From positions 124,001 through 188,000 of the forward strand of contig NZ_PYGA01000001.1 of the NCBI RefSeq assembly GCF_003014485.1: a stretch of 64,000 nt of DNA. The letters run 5' to 3'. Positions within the stretch are counted from its first letter, which is position 1. Each line of letters starts with the position of its first letter. A program made the translations under genes and the position numbers. The DNA is from Murinocardiopsis flavida (GTDB lineage: Bacteria > Actinomycetota > Actinomycetes > Streptosporangiales > Streptosporangiaceae). Shown piece after piece: positions 53,796 to 62,862 of this stretch. The notes beneath the pieces were generated by a model. The model was not told the DNA's origin. It was given only the letters and a program-made list of their open reading frames with translations, and did not search any database.

Positions 53796-54984
53796 TCACG
53801 GGCCTCCGTGGATGTAGCGGCCCGCGGCGATGGTGGCGGCGACGCGGAGGGCGGGGGTGAGGACCACGACGTCGGCGTCGCAGCCCGGTTCGAGGCGGCC
53901 CTTGGTGTGCAGGCCGTGGTGGTGCGCCGGGGCGCTCGACGCGGCGGCGAGCGCGTCGGGCAGCGGGACGCCGGCCGCGCACAGGGTGGCGACCGCGCGG
54001 TCCAGTGCGTGCGCGCCGCCGGCGAGTCCGCCGTCTGGTGTGCTGATCCCCTCGGCGGAGAGCACCACCTCGGTGCCCTCCCAGCGCCGGGCGGGCCCGT
54101 CGGGCAGCCCCGCGACGTCGCTGCCGTCGCTGACCGCTATGACGCGGGCGGGGCCCGCCACCCGGTGGACGAGGTCGAGCACCGGCGCCGCGAGGTGCCT
54201 GCCGTCGGCGATGACCTCGATGCCGACCCGGTCGTCGAGCAGGGCCGCCAGGACGGCGCCGGGCTCCCGGCCCCGAACGGGCGGCAGCGCGTTGAAGCAG
54301 TGGGTGACCCGCCGCGCCCCGGCGTCGAACGCCGCTGCCGCCTGGGCGAAGTCCGCGGTGGAGTGCCCGACCGAGACGGTGACGCCGAGGCCGGTGAGGT
54401 GTTCGACGGCTGCCAGGCCGCCCGGCAGCTCCGGCGCCAGGGTCACGACCCGCAGTGCGCCCCGCGCAGCGTCGTGGAGCCGGGTGAGTTCGCCGCGCAC
54501 GGGCGGGCGCAGGTCGGCGCGGCGGTGGACGCCGGACGCCGCCGGGTTGATGAACGGCCCTTCGAGGTGGATGCCCGCGAGCGCCACACCGGAGTCGCCC
54601 AGGACGCCCCCCGCTGACGCCAGCCGGCCGGCCGACGGTGTCGAGGAGCACGGGCGCCGGGGTGCTCACCGTTGTCGCCAGGCAACTGGTGACGCCGTGC
54701 GCGGCGAGGTGGCGGCCGATGCGGTCGAGCGCTTCGGCCTCGGGGGCCATGAAGCCGGCGCCGAGCGCGCCGTGCACGTGGGTGTCGACGAAGCCCGGCG
54801 CGACGATGCCGCCGGTGACGTCGTGGCGCCGCTCCCCCGGCGCCGGGGGCTCGTGCGGCGCCACGATCCCGCTGATCGCCGCCCCCGCTATCAGGAGGTC
54901 GGCCTCGACCAGCGCGCCCGCCGGTGTGAGGACGCGGCCACCGTGCAGCCGCAGCGTGGGGGCCCGCGGCGGGCCGCCGGGCAC
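53796..54984 (-). pseudogene. nagA: N-acetylglucosamine-6-phosphate deacetylase with apparent frameshift
   Basis: The N-terminal frame (GTG 54984) carries HDVTGGIVAPGFVDTHVHGALG with the metal HxH. The C-terminal frame (to 53796) carries GIHLEGPFINP, SVGHSTADF and AVSDGSD. The two frames join only if one base is removed from the C6 run at 54607-54612 (plus strand); the protein then reads VSGGVLGDSGVALAG without break, about 395 residues. NagA deacetylates GlcNAc-6-P or GalNAc-6-P. This is either a true inactivating or phase-variable insertion, or a sequencing error. The homopolymer makes an error quite possible. It is the last gene of the PTS operon. Confidence 0.8.
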
Positions 54985-54987
54985 GGG

Positions 54988-56070
54988 CTAACCCTCCGTC
55001 CCGGCGGCGAGGGACCGGCGCATGACCTCCCGCGCGGCCCGGTACCGGGGGACGTCCTGGCGCATGATGTCGGGGTCGAGGCCGCGGGCCTGGGCCAGGC
55101 GTTCCGCCAGGCAGTACAGCGGCAGGATCGTCAGCAAGGGGGCGAGCAGGGCCGGGACCTCCGGGACCGGGGTGGCGAGGTCGGCTTCGGCCGCCAGTCG
55201 CGGGTCTCCGCCGATGGCCCAGGTGACGGCCCCGATGCCGCGCATCCCGGCGAGGACGCGGGATCCGGCGGCGCTGTGCCCGCGCGGCGCGAGCACGACG
55301 GCGAGTTCGCCGTTGCGTGTGCTCGCCCAGGTGCCGTGCGCGGCCTCCTCGATCTGCCAGGAGTCGGCGTGCTGGTCGGCGGCCTCGGTGAGTTTGAGGG
55401 CCGCCTCGTTCGCCGTGGCGACCTCCGGCCCGCCGCCGATGACGACGATGCGCGGCACGGACGCGAACTTCGCCGCCAGCTCCTCGGCCTGCTGCCAGGA
55501 CCGTTCGAGCAGCTCCGCCGCCGGGTCGGCCAGCGCCCGCACCTCCGCCGCGCCGGGTGCCGCTTCGCCGCGCGCCTCTGCCGCCCCGCGCGCCGCGCCG
55601 AGGCCGCGCAGCAGGGTGCTGATGTAGCTGCGGGTCTTGGGCAGGGCGGGCTCGTGGCCCCGGTGGTCGGCGAGGACCCGCTCCGCCGAGGTGCCCAGCG
55701 GGGACCCGGGCTCGTCGGTGATGGCGACCACCGCCGACCGCGCCCGGCCGGGGAGCCGGGCGCTCGCCACCACGTCGGGCGTGCGGCCGGTGTGCGAGAT
55801 GGCGAGCAGCGCGTCGCCGTCGGCGAGCGGCGGCGGGAACGCCGCGTACTCGTACGCCTCGCGGACGTCGGTGCGCAGCCCGGCGGACTCGAAGGCGTGG
55901 CGCAGCGCCTCCCCCGCGAACAGGGAGGTCCCGCACCCCACGATGTCGAGGGTGCGCGCCGCGCCGAACACGGCGGCGCCGGCCCGCGCCGCCTCCCCGT
56001 CGTCCGCCTCGGCGAGCAGCCCGGGGATCTCCGCGATACCCGCGCGCATGAGGCCGCGGCCCGCGGTCAT
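54988..56070 (-). CDS. agaS: SIS-domain sugar isomerase/deaminase (AgaS/GlmS-like)
   Basis: This 360-residue protein has two SIS domains: VGCGTSLFAGEALRHAFE with ISHTGRTPDV in the first, and IGGGPEVATANEAALKLTEAA with WASTRNGEL in the second. In aga-type loci AgaS converts galactosamine-6-P or a similar amino sugar phosphate to a keto sugar phosphate. ATG 56070 overlaps the IIB stop; nagA follows 3 bp on. An Ala/Glu-rich insertion lies at ~150-185. Confidence 0.85.
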   Translation of the reverse strand: MTAGRGLMRAGIAEIPGLLAEADDGEAARAGAAVFGAARTLDIVGCGTSLFAGEALRHAFESAGLRTDVREAYEYAAFPPPLADGDALLAISHTGRTPDVVASARLPGRARSAVVAITDEPGSPLGTSAERVLADHRGHEPALPKTRSYISTLLRGLGAARGAAEARGEAAPGAAEVRALADPAAELLERSWQQAEELAAKFASVPRIVVIGGGPEVATANEAALKLTEAADQHADSWQIEEAAHGTWASTRNGELAVVLAPRGHSAAGSRVLAGMRGIGAVTWAIGGDPRLAAEADLATPVPEVPALLAPLLTILPLYCLAERLAQARGLDPDIMRQDVPRYRAAREVMRRSLAAGTEG

Positions 56071-56549
56071 CGCCGCACCACGTCGGCGTTGAGGGAGCGC
56101 CGCTTCTGGTCGGGCAGCCATTGCACCGACAGTTCGACGCCCTTCTCCGCGAGCGCCTTCCACGCGTCGATCTCCTCGGGGGTGGCGTGCACCTCCTTGG
56201 TGAGCTTGACGCTCGCGCCGGGAGAGCGCACCCCGCCGATGTTGACCTCGGTGTTGGACAGCCCCGCGGCGAAGAGCGGCAGCAGGTCGACCGGCGTCGC
56301 GACGAGCAGCAGGACCCGGCCCGCGGGCAGGTTCGCGGCGCGCACGCGGTCGGCGGCCTCGGTGACGCCCCAGATCTCGATCGCCACGCCGTGCGGGACC
56401 GCCATGCGCATGAGGCTCGCCTCGAAGGGGTCGTCGGCGGCCCGGTCGCTCACCACGACCAGCGCGTCGGCCCGGACGCTGCGCGTCCATCCCATCGTGA
56501 CCTGGCCGTGGACCAACCGGTGGTCCACTCGGATCAGCGCAAGCTGCAT
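56067..56549 (-). CDS. PTS mannose/amino-sugar family IIB component
   Basis: This 160-residue protein has RVDHRLVHGQV with the phosphorylated His14 and the NTEVNIGGV loop, classic for mannose-family IIB. It takes phosphate from IIA and gives it to incoming sugar. ATG 56549 follows GGGAG; an upstream in-frame ATG (56576) would overlap IIA. It lies directly after the IIA gene. Confidence 0.9.
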   Translation of the reverse strand: MQLALIRVDHRLVHGQVTMGWTRSVRADALVVVSDRAADDPFEASLMRMAVPHGVAIEIWGVTEAADRVRAANLPAGRVLLLVATPVDLLPLFAAGLSNTEVNIGGVRSPGASVKLTKEVHATPEEIDAWKALAEKGVELSVQWLPDQKRRSLNADVVRR

Positions 56550-56572
56550 CTGTTCTGCTCCCAAATCTCGGA

Positions 56573-56983
56573 TCATCCGTTCGGTTCCCACCGCACGACG
56601 CCGTTGCGCCCCGCGGAGCGGGCCGTGCCCGCGACGTCGGCCAGGGCCGCGCCGTCCCTGCTCAGCAGGGTTTCCAGCAGCATGGGCAGGTTGACGCCCG
56701 CCACGACCTCCACGGGGGTGCCGCCGCGGGTCAGCCGGACGGCCGCGTTGAACGGCGTCGCACCCGGCAGGTCGGTCGCCACCAGGACGCCGGCCCCGTG
56801 GTCGACCGATGCGACCGCTTCGGCCATGCGCGCCCCGAACCCGGCGGGGTCCTCGTGGGCGGCGAGGTCGAGCGCCACCACCGCCTCGGGCGCCCCGATG
56901 ATCACCTCGCAGGCCGACAGGGCTCCGCTGGCGAACACGCCGTGCCCGGCGACGACCACGCCGACCCGCTCATCCCCCTGCAT
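56573..56983 (-). CDS. PTS mannose/amino-sugar family IIA component
   Basis: This 136-residue protein has VVAGHGVFASG with the phosphorylated His14, and ATDLPGATPFNAA plus GVNLPMLLE typical of the family. It accepts phosphate from HPr. It overlaps the 3' end of the IIC-IID fusion by 14 bp. Confidence 0.9.
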   Translation of the reverse strand: MQGDERVGVVVAGHGVFASGALSACEVIIGAPEAVVALDLAAHEDPAGFGARMAEAVASVDHGAGVLVATDLPGATPFNAAVRLTRGGTPVEVVAGVNLPMLLETLLSRDGAALADVAGTARSAGRNGVVRWEPNG

Positions 56984-58781
56984 GCAGCACCCCCAGCGCG
57001 CCGAGCCCGAACCCCGCGACGGCGAGCACGAGCAGCACGATCATCGAGTTCATCCGGCGGCGGATCGCCCAGTAGGCCGCCATGGTCACGACCAGCGGGA
57101 TCATCTTGGGCAGGACGTCGTCGAGCATGTCCTGGAGCTTGATGACCTGCTCCCCCTGCGTGTACTGGAGCGGGGTGTCGATGGCGAGCCAGGTGCCGAC
57201 CAGCGCGCCGACGCCCATGAGGCCGGCGATGGAGGCACCCTCCATCAACCGCTTGATCGCGGATTGGTCCAATCGCTCGAAGAGGCGGCGGCCGAGCCGG
57301 AACCCGTAGCTGAGCGAGATCCACCGGATGGCGACGTGCACCAGGTTCACCGGGATCAGGAAGACCAGCGGGGCGAGCATGTTGCCCTGGAGGGCGAGTG
57401 AGGCGCTGATCCCGCTGAGGAGCGGGCGCAGTGTGCCGTGGAACGCCGAGTCGCCGATTCCGGCGAGCGGGCCCATGAGGCTGCCCTTGACGCCCTGGAT
57501 CGTCTTGACGCTGTCCCGGCGCTGCTCCTCTGCCGCGTCGACCTCCGGGTCGGCGTCGTCGGCCGGCACCGCGGTGTCGGGACGGGGCCGCGGCTCGGGC
57601 GCCGCCGGGGCGGTGTCCTCGGCCGCGGGGCGGTCCGGCTCGGCGGGGCCGCCGGACGCGGGGGTGCGCCGCTCGGCCGGCCCGGTGCCTTCGGCCGCGT
57701 CCGCTGTGTGCGCGCCCGCCGCGCCCGCGGTGCCCGCCGTGTCCGCGGCGCCGATGCGCGAATGCTGCATCTCCAGGTCGCTGACGAGCGCCAGGATCGG
57801 CCCGGGCAGCCAGGCGTGCCCGTTGAAGAAGGTCAGGTGCCGCCGCAGCGCCTGGGCGCGCTGCTCCCGGTCCGGGTAGAGCCTGCGCAGCCAGGGGATG
57901 AGCGTCCAGGTGAAGCCGATCGCCTGCATGCGGTCGAAGCTGAACGCCGACTGGATGGCGAAGGACCGCCAGAAGATGCGGACGCGCTCCCGCCGCGGGA
58001 TCGAGATCGAGTCCGCGGAGTCGGCGTCCCCGCCGCCGCCGTGCAGCAGGCTCGCGCCGCCCTTCTGGAACACCCAGACCGCCGCGATCATGAAGCCGAG
58101 GGCGGCGACCCCGAGGACGCCGAACCCGGTGTAGGCGGCGAGCAGGAAGCCGATGAAGAAGAACGGCATCAGCGGCCGGGTCGAGAGGGTGCTGAGCAGC
58201 AGCGCGAACCCCAGTGCGGGCAGGACGGCGCCGGCGACCATGAGCCCGTTCTGCAAGGGGCCGTCGATGGCGTCGCTGAGGTGGCGCACCGCCTCGTTGC
58301 CGAGGCGCAGGCCGACGAAGGCGGGGACGGCGACGCACAGGAAGTGCACGAGGTTGCCGAGGTGCACCATCGCCGCGATGCCGCGGGTACTGCCCCGGTC
58401 GGCATAGCGTTCCGCCGCTGTGACGAAGACGGTGCTCACCGCCTTCGCTATGAGCTCGCCGAACGCGCCGAGCAGCGCGGCGGGCACGGCGATGACCATG
58501 GCCTGTTCCGGGGACAGGTCGGCGTTGATGGCGAAGGCCGTCCCGAGTACCGCGCCGATCGGCAGGTTGGGCGGCACCGACCCGCCGACGTCGGCGGCAC
58601 CGATGAAGATCAGCTCCAGCGCGGCGCCGACGGCGAGCCCGGTGGGCAGGTCGCCGAGGACCAGCCCGGTGAGCGGGCCGAGGACGATGGCGCGTTCCAG
58701 GTAGAGGTCACCCATGAATCGCCGGCTGAAGTAGGCGAACCCGGCGATGAACGCCAGGAGCAGGGCTTGCGTAAGGGACAT
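56970..58781 (-). CDS. PTS mannose/amino-sugar family IIC-IID fusion permease
   Basis: This is a 603-residue fusion. Residues 1-~250 form IIC (RAIVLGPLTGLVLGDLPTG, GGSVPPNLPIGAVLGTAFAI). Residues ~270-603 form IID (RSFAIQSAFSFDRMQAIGF, GSLMGPLAGIGDSAFHGTLRP). IIC and IID are normally separate proteins. Within IID an Ala/Pro/Asp-rich insertion of about 80 residues (~375-455) interrupts the cytoplasmic region just before the GPLAGIGD block. ATG 58781 follows AAAGG. It is the first gene of the PTS operon, divergent from the DeoR gene, and transports and phosphorylates an amino sugar, perhaps GalNAc, GlcN or GlcNAc. Confidence 0.88.
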   Translation of the reverse strand: MSLTQALLLAFIAGFAYFSRRFMGDLYLERAIVLGPLTGLVLGDLPTGLAVGAALELIFIGAADVGGSVPPNLPIGAVLGTAFAINADLSPEQAMVIAVPAALLGAFGELIAKAVSTVFVTAAERYADRGSTRGIAAMVHLGNLVHFLCVAVPAFVGLRLGNEAVRHLSDAIDGPLQNGLMVAGAVLPALGFALLLSTLSTRPLMPFFFIGFLLAAYTGFGVLGVAALGFMIAAVWVFQKGGASLLHGGGGDADSADSISIPRRERVRIFWRSFAIQSAFSFDRMQAIGFTWTLIPWLRRLYPDREQRAQALRRHLTFFNGHAWLPGPILALVSDLEMQHSRIGAADTAGTAGAAGAHTADAAEGTGPAERRTPASGGPAEPDRPAAEDTAPAAPEPRPRPDTAVPADDADPEVDAAEEQRRDSVKTIQGVKGSLMGPLAGIGDSAFHGTLRPLLSGISASLALQGNMLAPLVFLIPVNLVHVAIRWISLSYGFRLGRRLFERLDQSAIKRLMEGASIAGLMGVGALVGTWLAIDTPLQYTQGEQVIKLQDMLDDVLPKMIPLVVTMAAYWAIRRRMNSMIVLLVLAVAGFGLGALGVLHAGG

Positions 58782-58924
58782 AGGCCGACCTTTGTGCTTT
58801 GGGGTGCCTCCGGCCGCCATGCGCGCGGTGTTCGCGCTGGTCCGGGGTGGGCCACGGCGGCCAGGGGGTCGCGGGCATCGCCCCCACACCGCCTTGGTGA
58901 TCACCGACGCTAACCCGGCCATTC

Positions 58925-58957
58925 AACTAAGAGCAATAGTTCTGACTGATTTTGCTC
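58925..58957. promoter_or_regulatory. AT-rich dyads between the PTS operon and deoR gene
   Basis: AACTA-N7-TAGTT (58925-58941) overlaps GAGCAA-N15-TTGCTC (58931-58957), in an AT-rich island 112 bp upstream of the regulator start. It is a likely operator for the DeoR-type protein and the -10 area of the divergent promoters. Confidence 0.5.
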
Positions 58958-59068
58958 ATTTGGCGAGACGCGGTGACCGATCGGGAGGCGCGGGAGGCGC
59001 CCGGCCGGGACCGGCCGCCCCGCCGCGTCCCCGCGTCGCGCCGATGCCGCGCGTCTACCATTGGGCAC

Positions 59069-59827
59069 ATGAAACGGCCGCAACGACTCGCCGCGATCAT
59101 GGAGCACATCGGTCGCGAAGGCACGGTCGCCGTTACCGCGCTGTCGCACGGTCTCGGCGTCTCGGAGTCGTCGGTGCGCCGCGACCTCAACCTGCTCGAG
59201 GCGCAGCGGTGGATCTCGCGGACCCACGGCGGCGCGGTCGCCCGCGGCACCGCCGTCCGGCTCCAGATGTCGCCGCCCGACCTCGACCTCACCGAGCGGC
59301 AGAACCGCATGGCCGAGATCGCCGCCAAGCGCGTGCCCGACGGATCGACCGTCGGCCTGGTCAGCGGCGAGACCATCGGCGGGATCGGCAGGGTCCTCGC
59401 CGACCGCAGCGACCTCACCATCGTCACCAACGCCGTCGACATCGCCCACCAGCTCCTGGTGCGCCCGCACCTGCGGGTCGTCCTGACCGGAGGGGTCGCC
59501 GACCCGGAGACCTCGGCGCTCGGCGGCGCCTTCGCCGAGTCGATGCTGCGGCAGGTCAACCTCGCCATAGCGTTCGTCGAGGTCGACGGGGTCCACCCCC
59601 GCAGCGGGATCACCGTCGAGGAGTCCGAGCGCGCCCGGCTCACCGAGTCGTTCGTCGCCCACGCCGAGCAGGTCGTGGCGGTGGTCCCGGGGACACGGGT
59701 GGGGCGCTCGTGCTTCGTCCGGGTGTGCGCGCTATCGGCGATCGACGAACTGGTCACCGACGACGACGCCGACGAAGCGGCGCTCGCCGCCATCGCCGAA
59801 GCGGGGGTCGCGGTGACCATCGCCTGA
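59069..59827 (+). CDS. DeoR-family transcriptional repressor (AgaR-like)
   Basis: This 252-residue regulator has an N-terminal HTH (RLAAIMEHIGREGTV, LGVSESSVRRDLNLLE) and a C-terminal DeoRC sugar-phosphate-binding domain (VSGETIGGIGRVLADR, ERARLTESFVAHAEQVVAV). It is divergent from the PTS operon and probably represses it until an amino-sugar phosphate appears. It is convergent with parE. Confidence 0.9.
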   Translation: MKRPQRLAAIMEHIGREGTVAVTALSHGLGVSESSVRRDLNLLEAQRWISRTHGGAVARGTAVRLQMSPPDLDLTERQNRMAEIAAKRVPDGSTVGLVSGETIGGIGRVLADRSDLTIVTNAVDIAHQLLVRPHLRVVLTGGVADPETSALGGAFAESMLRQVNLAIAFVEVDGVHPRSGITVEESERARLTESFVAHAEQVVAVVPGTRVGRSCFVRVCALSAIDELVTDDDADEAALAAIAEAGVAVTIA

Positions 59828-59886
59828 GGCGCCGCCCGCACGGCGGCCGGCGGCCGCCGCACGCACCGGGGCGGTGCCGCCGCCGG

Positions 59887-61992
59887 TCAGGAGTCGATGC
59901 GGGCCAGGTCGAGTTCCTGGGCCCCCTTGGCGATGAACTCGCGGCGCGGCGCGACCTCGTTGCCCATGAGCAGGTCGAACACCTTCGCGGCCTCATCGGC
60001 GTGCTCGACCTGGATGCGGCGCAGGGTGCGGAAGCGGGGGTCCATCGTGGTCTCGGCGAGCTGGTCGGCGTCCATCTCCCCCAGGCCCTTGTAGCGCTGC
60101 ACCGGCTCCTTGTAGCTCTTGCCCTTCTTCTCCAGTTCGAGCAGCGTGCGGCGCAGCTCGGAATCGGAGTAGGTGTAGATGTAGCGGTCCTCGGGCTTGG
60201 CCCCGCGCTTCTTGCGGACGTTGGTGAGCTCGATGCGGTGCAGCGGCGGCACCGCGGCGTAGACCCGGCCGGCCTCCAGCATCGGGCGCATGTACCGGTA
60301 GATCAGGGTGAGCAGCAGCGTGCGGATGTGCGCGCCGTCGACGTCGGCGTCGGCCATGAGGATGATGCGGCCGTAGCGCGCGGCGTCGATGTCGAAGCTC
60401 CGCCCCGAGCCCGCGCCGATGACCTGGAGGATCGCCGCACACTCGGCGTTCTTCAGCATGTCGGCGACCGACGACTTCTGCACGTTCAGGATCTTGCCGC
60501 GGATGGGCAGCAGCGCCTGGAACTCGGAGTCGCGCGCCAGCTTGGCGGTGCCCAGAGCGGAGTCGCCCTCGACGATGAACAGCTCGCTGCGGTCGAGGCC
60601 CTCGCTGCGGCAGTCGACCAGCTTCGCCGGGAGCGCCGAGCTCTCCAGCGCGTTCTTGCGGCGCTGGGTCTCGCGCTGCTGGCGGGCGGCGAGGCGCGCC
60701 TTGGCGGCGTTGGCGACCTTCTCCAGCACCGCGCGGGCCTGCTGCTTCTCGCCGCGCTTGGTCGAGGTGAGGAAGGCGCGGAGCTCCTTGCCGACCACCT
60801 GGGAGACGATCCGGGTGGCGGCCGACGTGCCGAGGATCTCCTTGGTCTGCCCCTCGAACTGCGGCTCGGGCAGCCGCACCGTGACGACGGCGGTGAGCCC
60901 TTCGAGGACGTCCTCCTTGACCACGGGGTCGTCGTTGGCCTTGAGCAGCTTGGCCGCTCGCAGCTGGTCGTTGACCACCCGCACCAGCGCCCGCTCGAAC
61001 CCGGCCTGGTGGGTGCCGCCCTTGGGGGTGGCGATGACGTTGACGAAGGTGCGCACGGTCGACTCGTAGCCGGTGCCCCACCGCATGGCGACGTCGACGT
61101 CGAGCCGGCGGTCGACGTCGGTCGGGGTCATGTGGCCGTTGTCGTCGAGGACGGGGACGGTCTCGGTGAACTGCCCTTCGCCCTGGAAGTGCAGCACCTG
61201 GGCGACCGGCTCGTCGGGGGCGAGGTAGCCGCAGAACTCGCCGATGCCGCCGTCGAAGCGGAAGTCCTCCTCGTAGGGCGCCTCGCCGTCGGTGCGCTCG
61301 TCGCGCACGGCGATGGTCAGGCCGGGGATGAGGAACGCGGTCTGGCGGGCGCGGTCGAGCAGCGACTCGCGGGCGAGCTCGGCGTCCTTGAGGAAGATCT
61401 GGCGGTCGGGCCAGAAGCGGATGCGGACGCCGGTGACCTTCTTGGCGACCCTGCGGATCTGGGTCAGCCCCGATGCGGGGCGGAAGGCGGCGTCGGGGCC
61501 TTTGTCGGCGAAGGTGCCGGGGATGCCGCGCTTGAAGCTCATGGCATGCGTGTGCCCCTGGCGGTCGACCTCGATGTCCAGGCGCATCGCCAGCGCGTTG
61601 ACGACGGAGGCGCCCACACCGTGCAGGCCGCCGGATGCGGTGTAGGAGCCCGACCCGAACTTCCCGCCGGCGTGCAGCTTGGTCATGACCAGCTCGACAC
61701 CGGGCAGCCCCGACCGCGGCTCGACGTCGACGGGGATGCCGCGGCCGTTGTCGCGCACCTCGACCGAACCGTCGGCGTGCAGGACGACGTCGATGCGGGT
61801 GCAGTGGCCGCCCAGCGCTTCGTCGACGGAGTTGTCGATGATCTCCCACATGCAGTGGGTGAGCCCGCGGCTGTCGGTCGACCCGATGTACATGCCCGGC
61901 CGCTTGCGCACGGCCTCCAGGCCCTCAAGGACCGAGAGATGCCTCGCGGAGTAGTCCTCGGGGTCGTGGACGTCGGCGGTAAGGGCGGTCAC
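59887..61992 (-). CDS. parE: Type IIA topoisomerase subunit B (ParE-like)
   Basis: This is a 701-residue ATPase subunit. Its GHKL ATPase motifs are WEIIDNSVDEALGG and DNGRGIPVD, its lid is GGLHGVGASVVNAL, and its TOPRIM motifs are EGDSALG and MADADVDGAHI. It pairs with the ParC-like protein at 46299 to decatenate chromosomes. The start is GTG 61992, after AGGAGAT. It is divergent from the small zinc-ribbon gene, an arrangement I recall from Streptomyces. Confidence 0.92.
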   Translation of the reverse strand: MTALTADVHDPEDYSARHLSVLEGLEAVRKRPGMYIGSTDSRGLTHCMWEIIDNSVDEALGGHCTRIDVVLHADGSVEVRDNGRGIPVDVEPRSGLPGVELVMTKLHAGGKFGSGSYTASGGLHGVGASVVNALAMRLDIEVDRQGHTHAMSFKRGIPGTFADKGPDAAFRPASGLTQIRRVAKKVTGVRIRFWPDRQIFLKDAELARESLLDRARQTAFLIPGLTIAVRDERTDGEAPYEEDFRFDGGIGEFCGYLAPDEPVAQVLHFQGEGQFTETVPVLDDNGHMTPTDVDRRLDVDVAMRWGTGYESTVRTFVNVIATPKGGTHQAGFERALVRVVNDQLRAAKLLKANDDPVVKEDVLEGLTAVVTVRLPEPQFEGQTKEILGTSAATRIVSQVVGKELRAFLTSTKRGEKQQARAVLEKVANAAKARLAARQQRETQRRKNALESSALPAKLVDCRSEGLDRSELFIVEGDSALGTAKLARDSEFQALLPIRGKILNVQKSSVADMLKNAECAAILQVIGAGSGRSFDIDAARYGRIILMADADVDGAHIRTLLLTLIYRYMRPMLEAGRVYAAVPPLHRIELTNVRKKRGAKPEDRYIYTYSDSELRRTLLELEKKGKSYKEPVQRYKGLGEMDADQLAETTMDPRFRTLRRIQVEHADEAAKVFDLLMGNEVAPRREFIAKGAQELDLARIDS

Positions 61993-62284
61993 GTGGACAT
62001 CTCCTGCGGACTCGGGGGTTCGACATGCCTTAGGGCACAGTAGTTCGAATGCAGGGTAGCCGCACTCTCCGGCTTCCGGGTATCCGGGCGTGTCGCGGGG
62101 TACAACCAGGATCAGCCGACAAAGGTGTCGCGAGCGGAGGACACCCCCAGGCGCATCGTAGCGATGACCTAGCTCACAAATCCGGCGGATTCCGCTGTCG
62201 GCGTACAACAGGGCTGGTTGGGAAGCTCCTCGTCCGGTTAGATGTTGTCCTGAGTGACTAACGCCGAGTATTGAGGAAGGCGAA

Positions 62285-62512
62285 GTGACTGGAACTCTTG
62301 CCCCCACCCAGCCGCTCACGGCGGCAGACCGCTGCGACCGGTGCGGTGCCCAGGCGTATGTCCGCGTGGTTCTCAGCTCCGGTGGTGAGCTGCTCTTCTG
62401 CGCCCACCACATGCGCAAACACGACGACTCTCTGCGCAAGGTCGCGACCGAGATCCAGGATGAGACGAACCGGCTGCACGAGGCTCAGGCCACGGCCACC
62501 GACGAGCGTTAA
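62285..62512 (+). CDS. DUF7455-like small zinc-ribbon protein
   Basis: This is a 75-residue protein. CDRCGAQ and a later CAHHMRKH give a likely four-ligand zinc site (CxxC...CxHH). It is conserved as the divergent neighbour of parE in actinomycetes; function unknown. GTG 62285 follows GAGGAAGG. It ends at a strong terminator. Confidence 0.8.
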   Translation: MTGTLAPTQPLTAADRCDRCGAQAYVRVVLSSGGELLFCAHHMRKHDDSLRKVATEIQDETNRLHEAQATATDER

Positions 62513-62531
62513 GTCATAAGGAAGGCTTCCA

Positions 62532-62560
62532 GAGGCGGTCCCCACCCCGGGGACCGCCTC
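62532..62560 (+). terminator. Strong intrinsic terminator after the zinc-ribbon gene
   Basis: A perfect 12-bp stem GAGGCGGTCCCC/GGGGACCGCCTC with a 5-nt loop is followed by TTCG. It lies 20 bp past the stop. Confidence 0.85.
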
Positions 62561-62588
62561 TTCGCGTGCGCATGGCCCTCGCCCGGAA

Positions 62589-62615
62589 TATATACTAATC
62601 TGAAATTGATATATA
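62589..62615. promoter_or_regulatory. AT-rich palindromic operator/promoter of vapBC
   Basis: A 27-bp dyad TATATAnnAAT-N5-ATTnnTATATA stands out sharply from the GC-rich surroundings, 31 bp before vapB. It is the typical position for autoregulation by a VapB-VapC complex. Confidence 0.65.
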
Positions 62616-62646
62616 AACTGAGTCGGCACCATGATCAGGGGGATGC

Positions 62647-62862
62647 ATGACGAAGGTCTTGATCGACATCGACGACGATGCTCTCGCGAGCGCGGCAGAG
62701 GTGTACGGGACCACAACGAAGAAGGACACCGTCAATACCGCGCTGCGTGAAGCCAGCCGTCGCGTCGATCGAGCGAGAGCCCTAGTCGAAATGCAAGCAC
62801 TGGCCGACGAAGGGGGCTTCGACGTAGAGCTTCTTCAGGACAAGCGGAACTACCGCGGATGA
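62647..62862 (+). CDS. vapB: VapB-type antitoxin
   Basis: This 71-residue protein has an N-terminal ribbon-helix-helix-like region (TKVLIDIDDDALASAAEVYGT) and a charged C-terminus expected to wrap the toxin. Its stop overlaps the vapC start (ATGA). It binds the AT-rich dyad upstream and neutralises the PIN toxin. Confidence 0.88.
   Translation: MTKVLIDIDDDALASAAEVYGTTTKKDTVNTALREASRRVDRARALVEMQALADEGGFDVELLQDKRNYRG

Noticed and set aside
58747-62043. Open frame of 1098 codons on the plus strand
   Set aside because: It crosses the DeoR gene in another frame and runs antisense to parE; both are clear genes.
62049-62261. 70-codon open frame upstream of the zinc-ribbon gene
   Set aside because: It fills the divergent promoter region, has no ribosome site and no recognisable domain.
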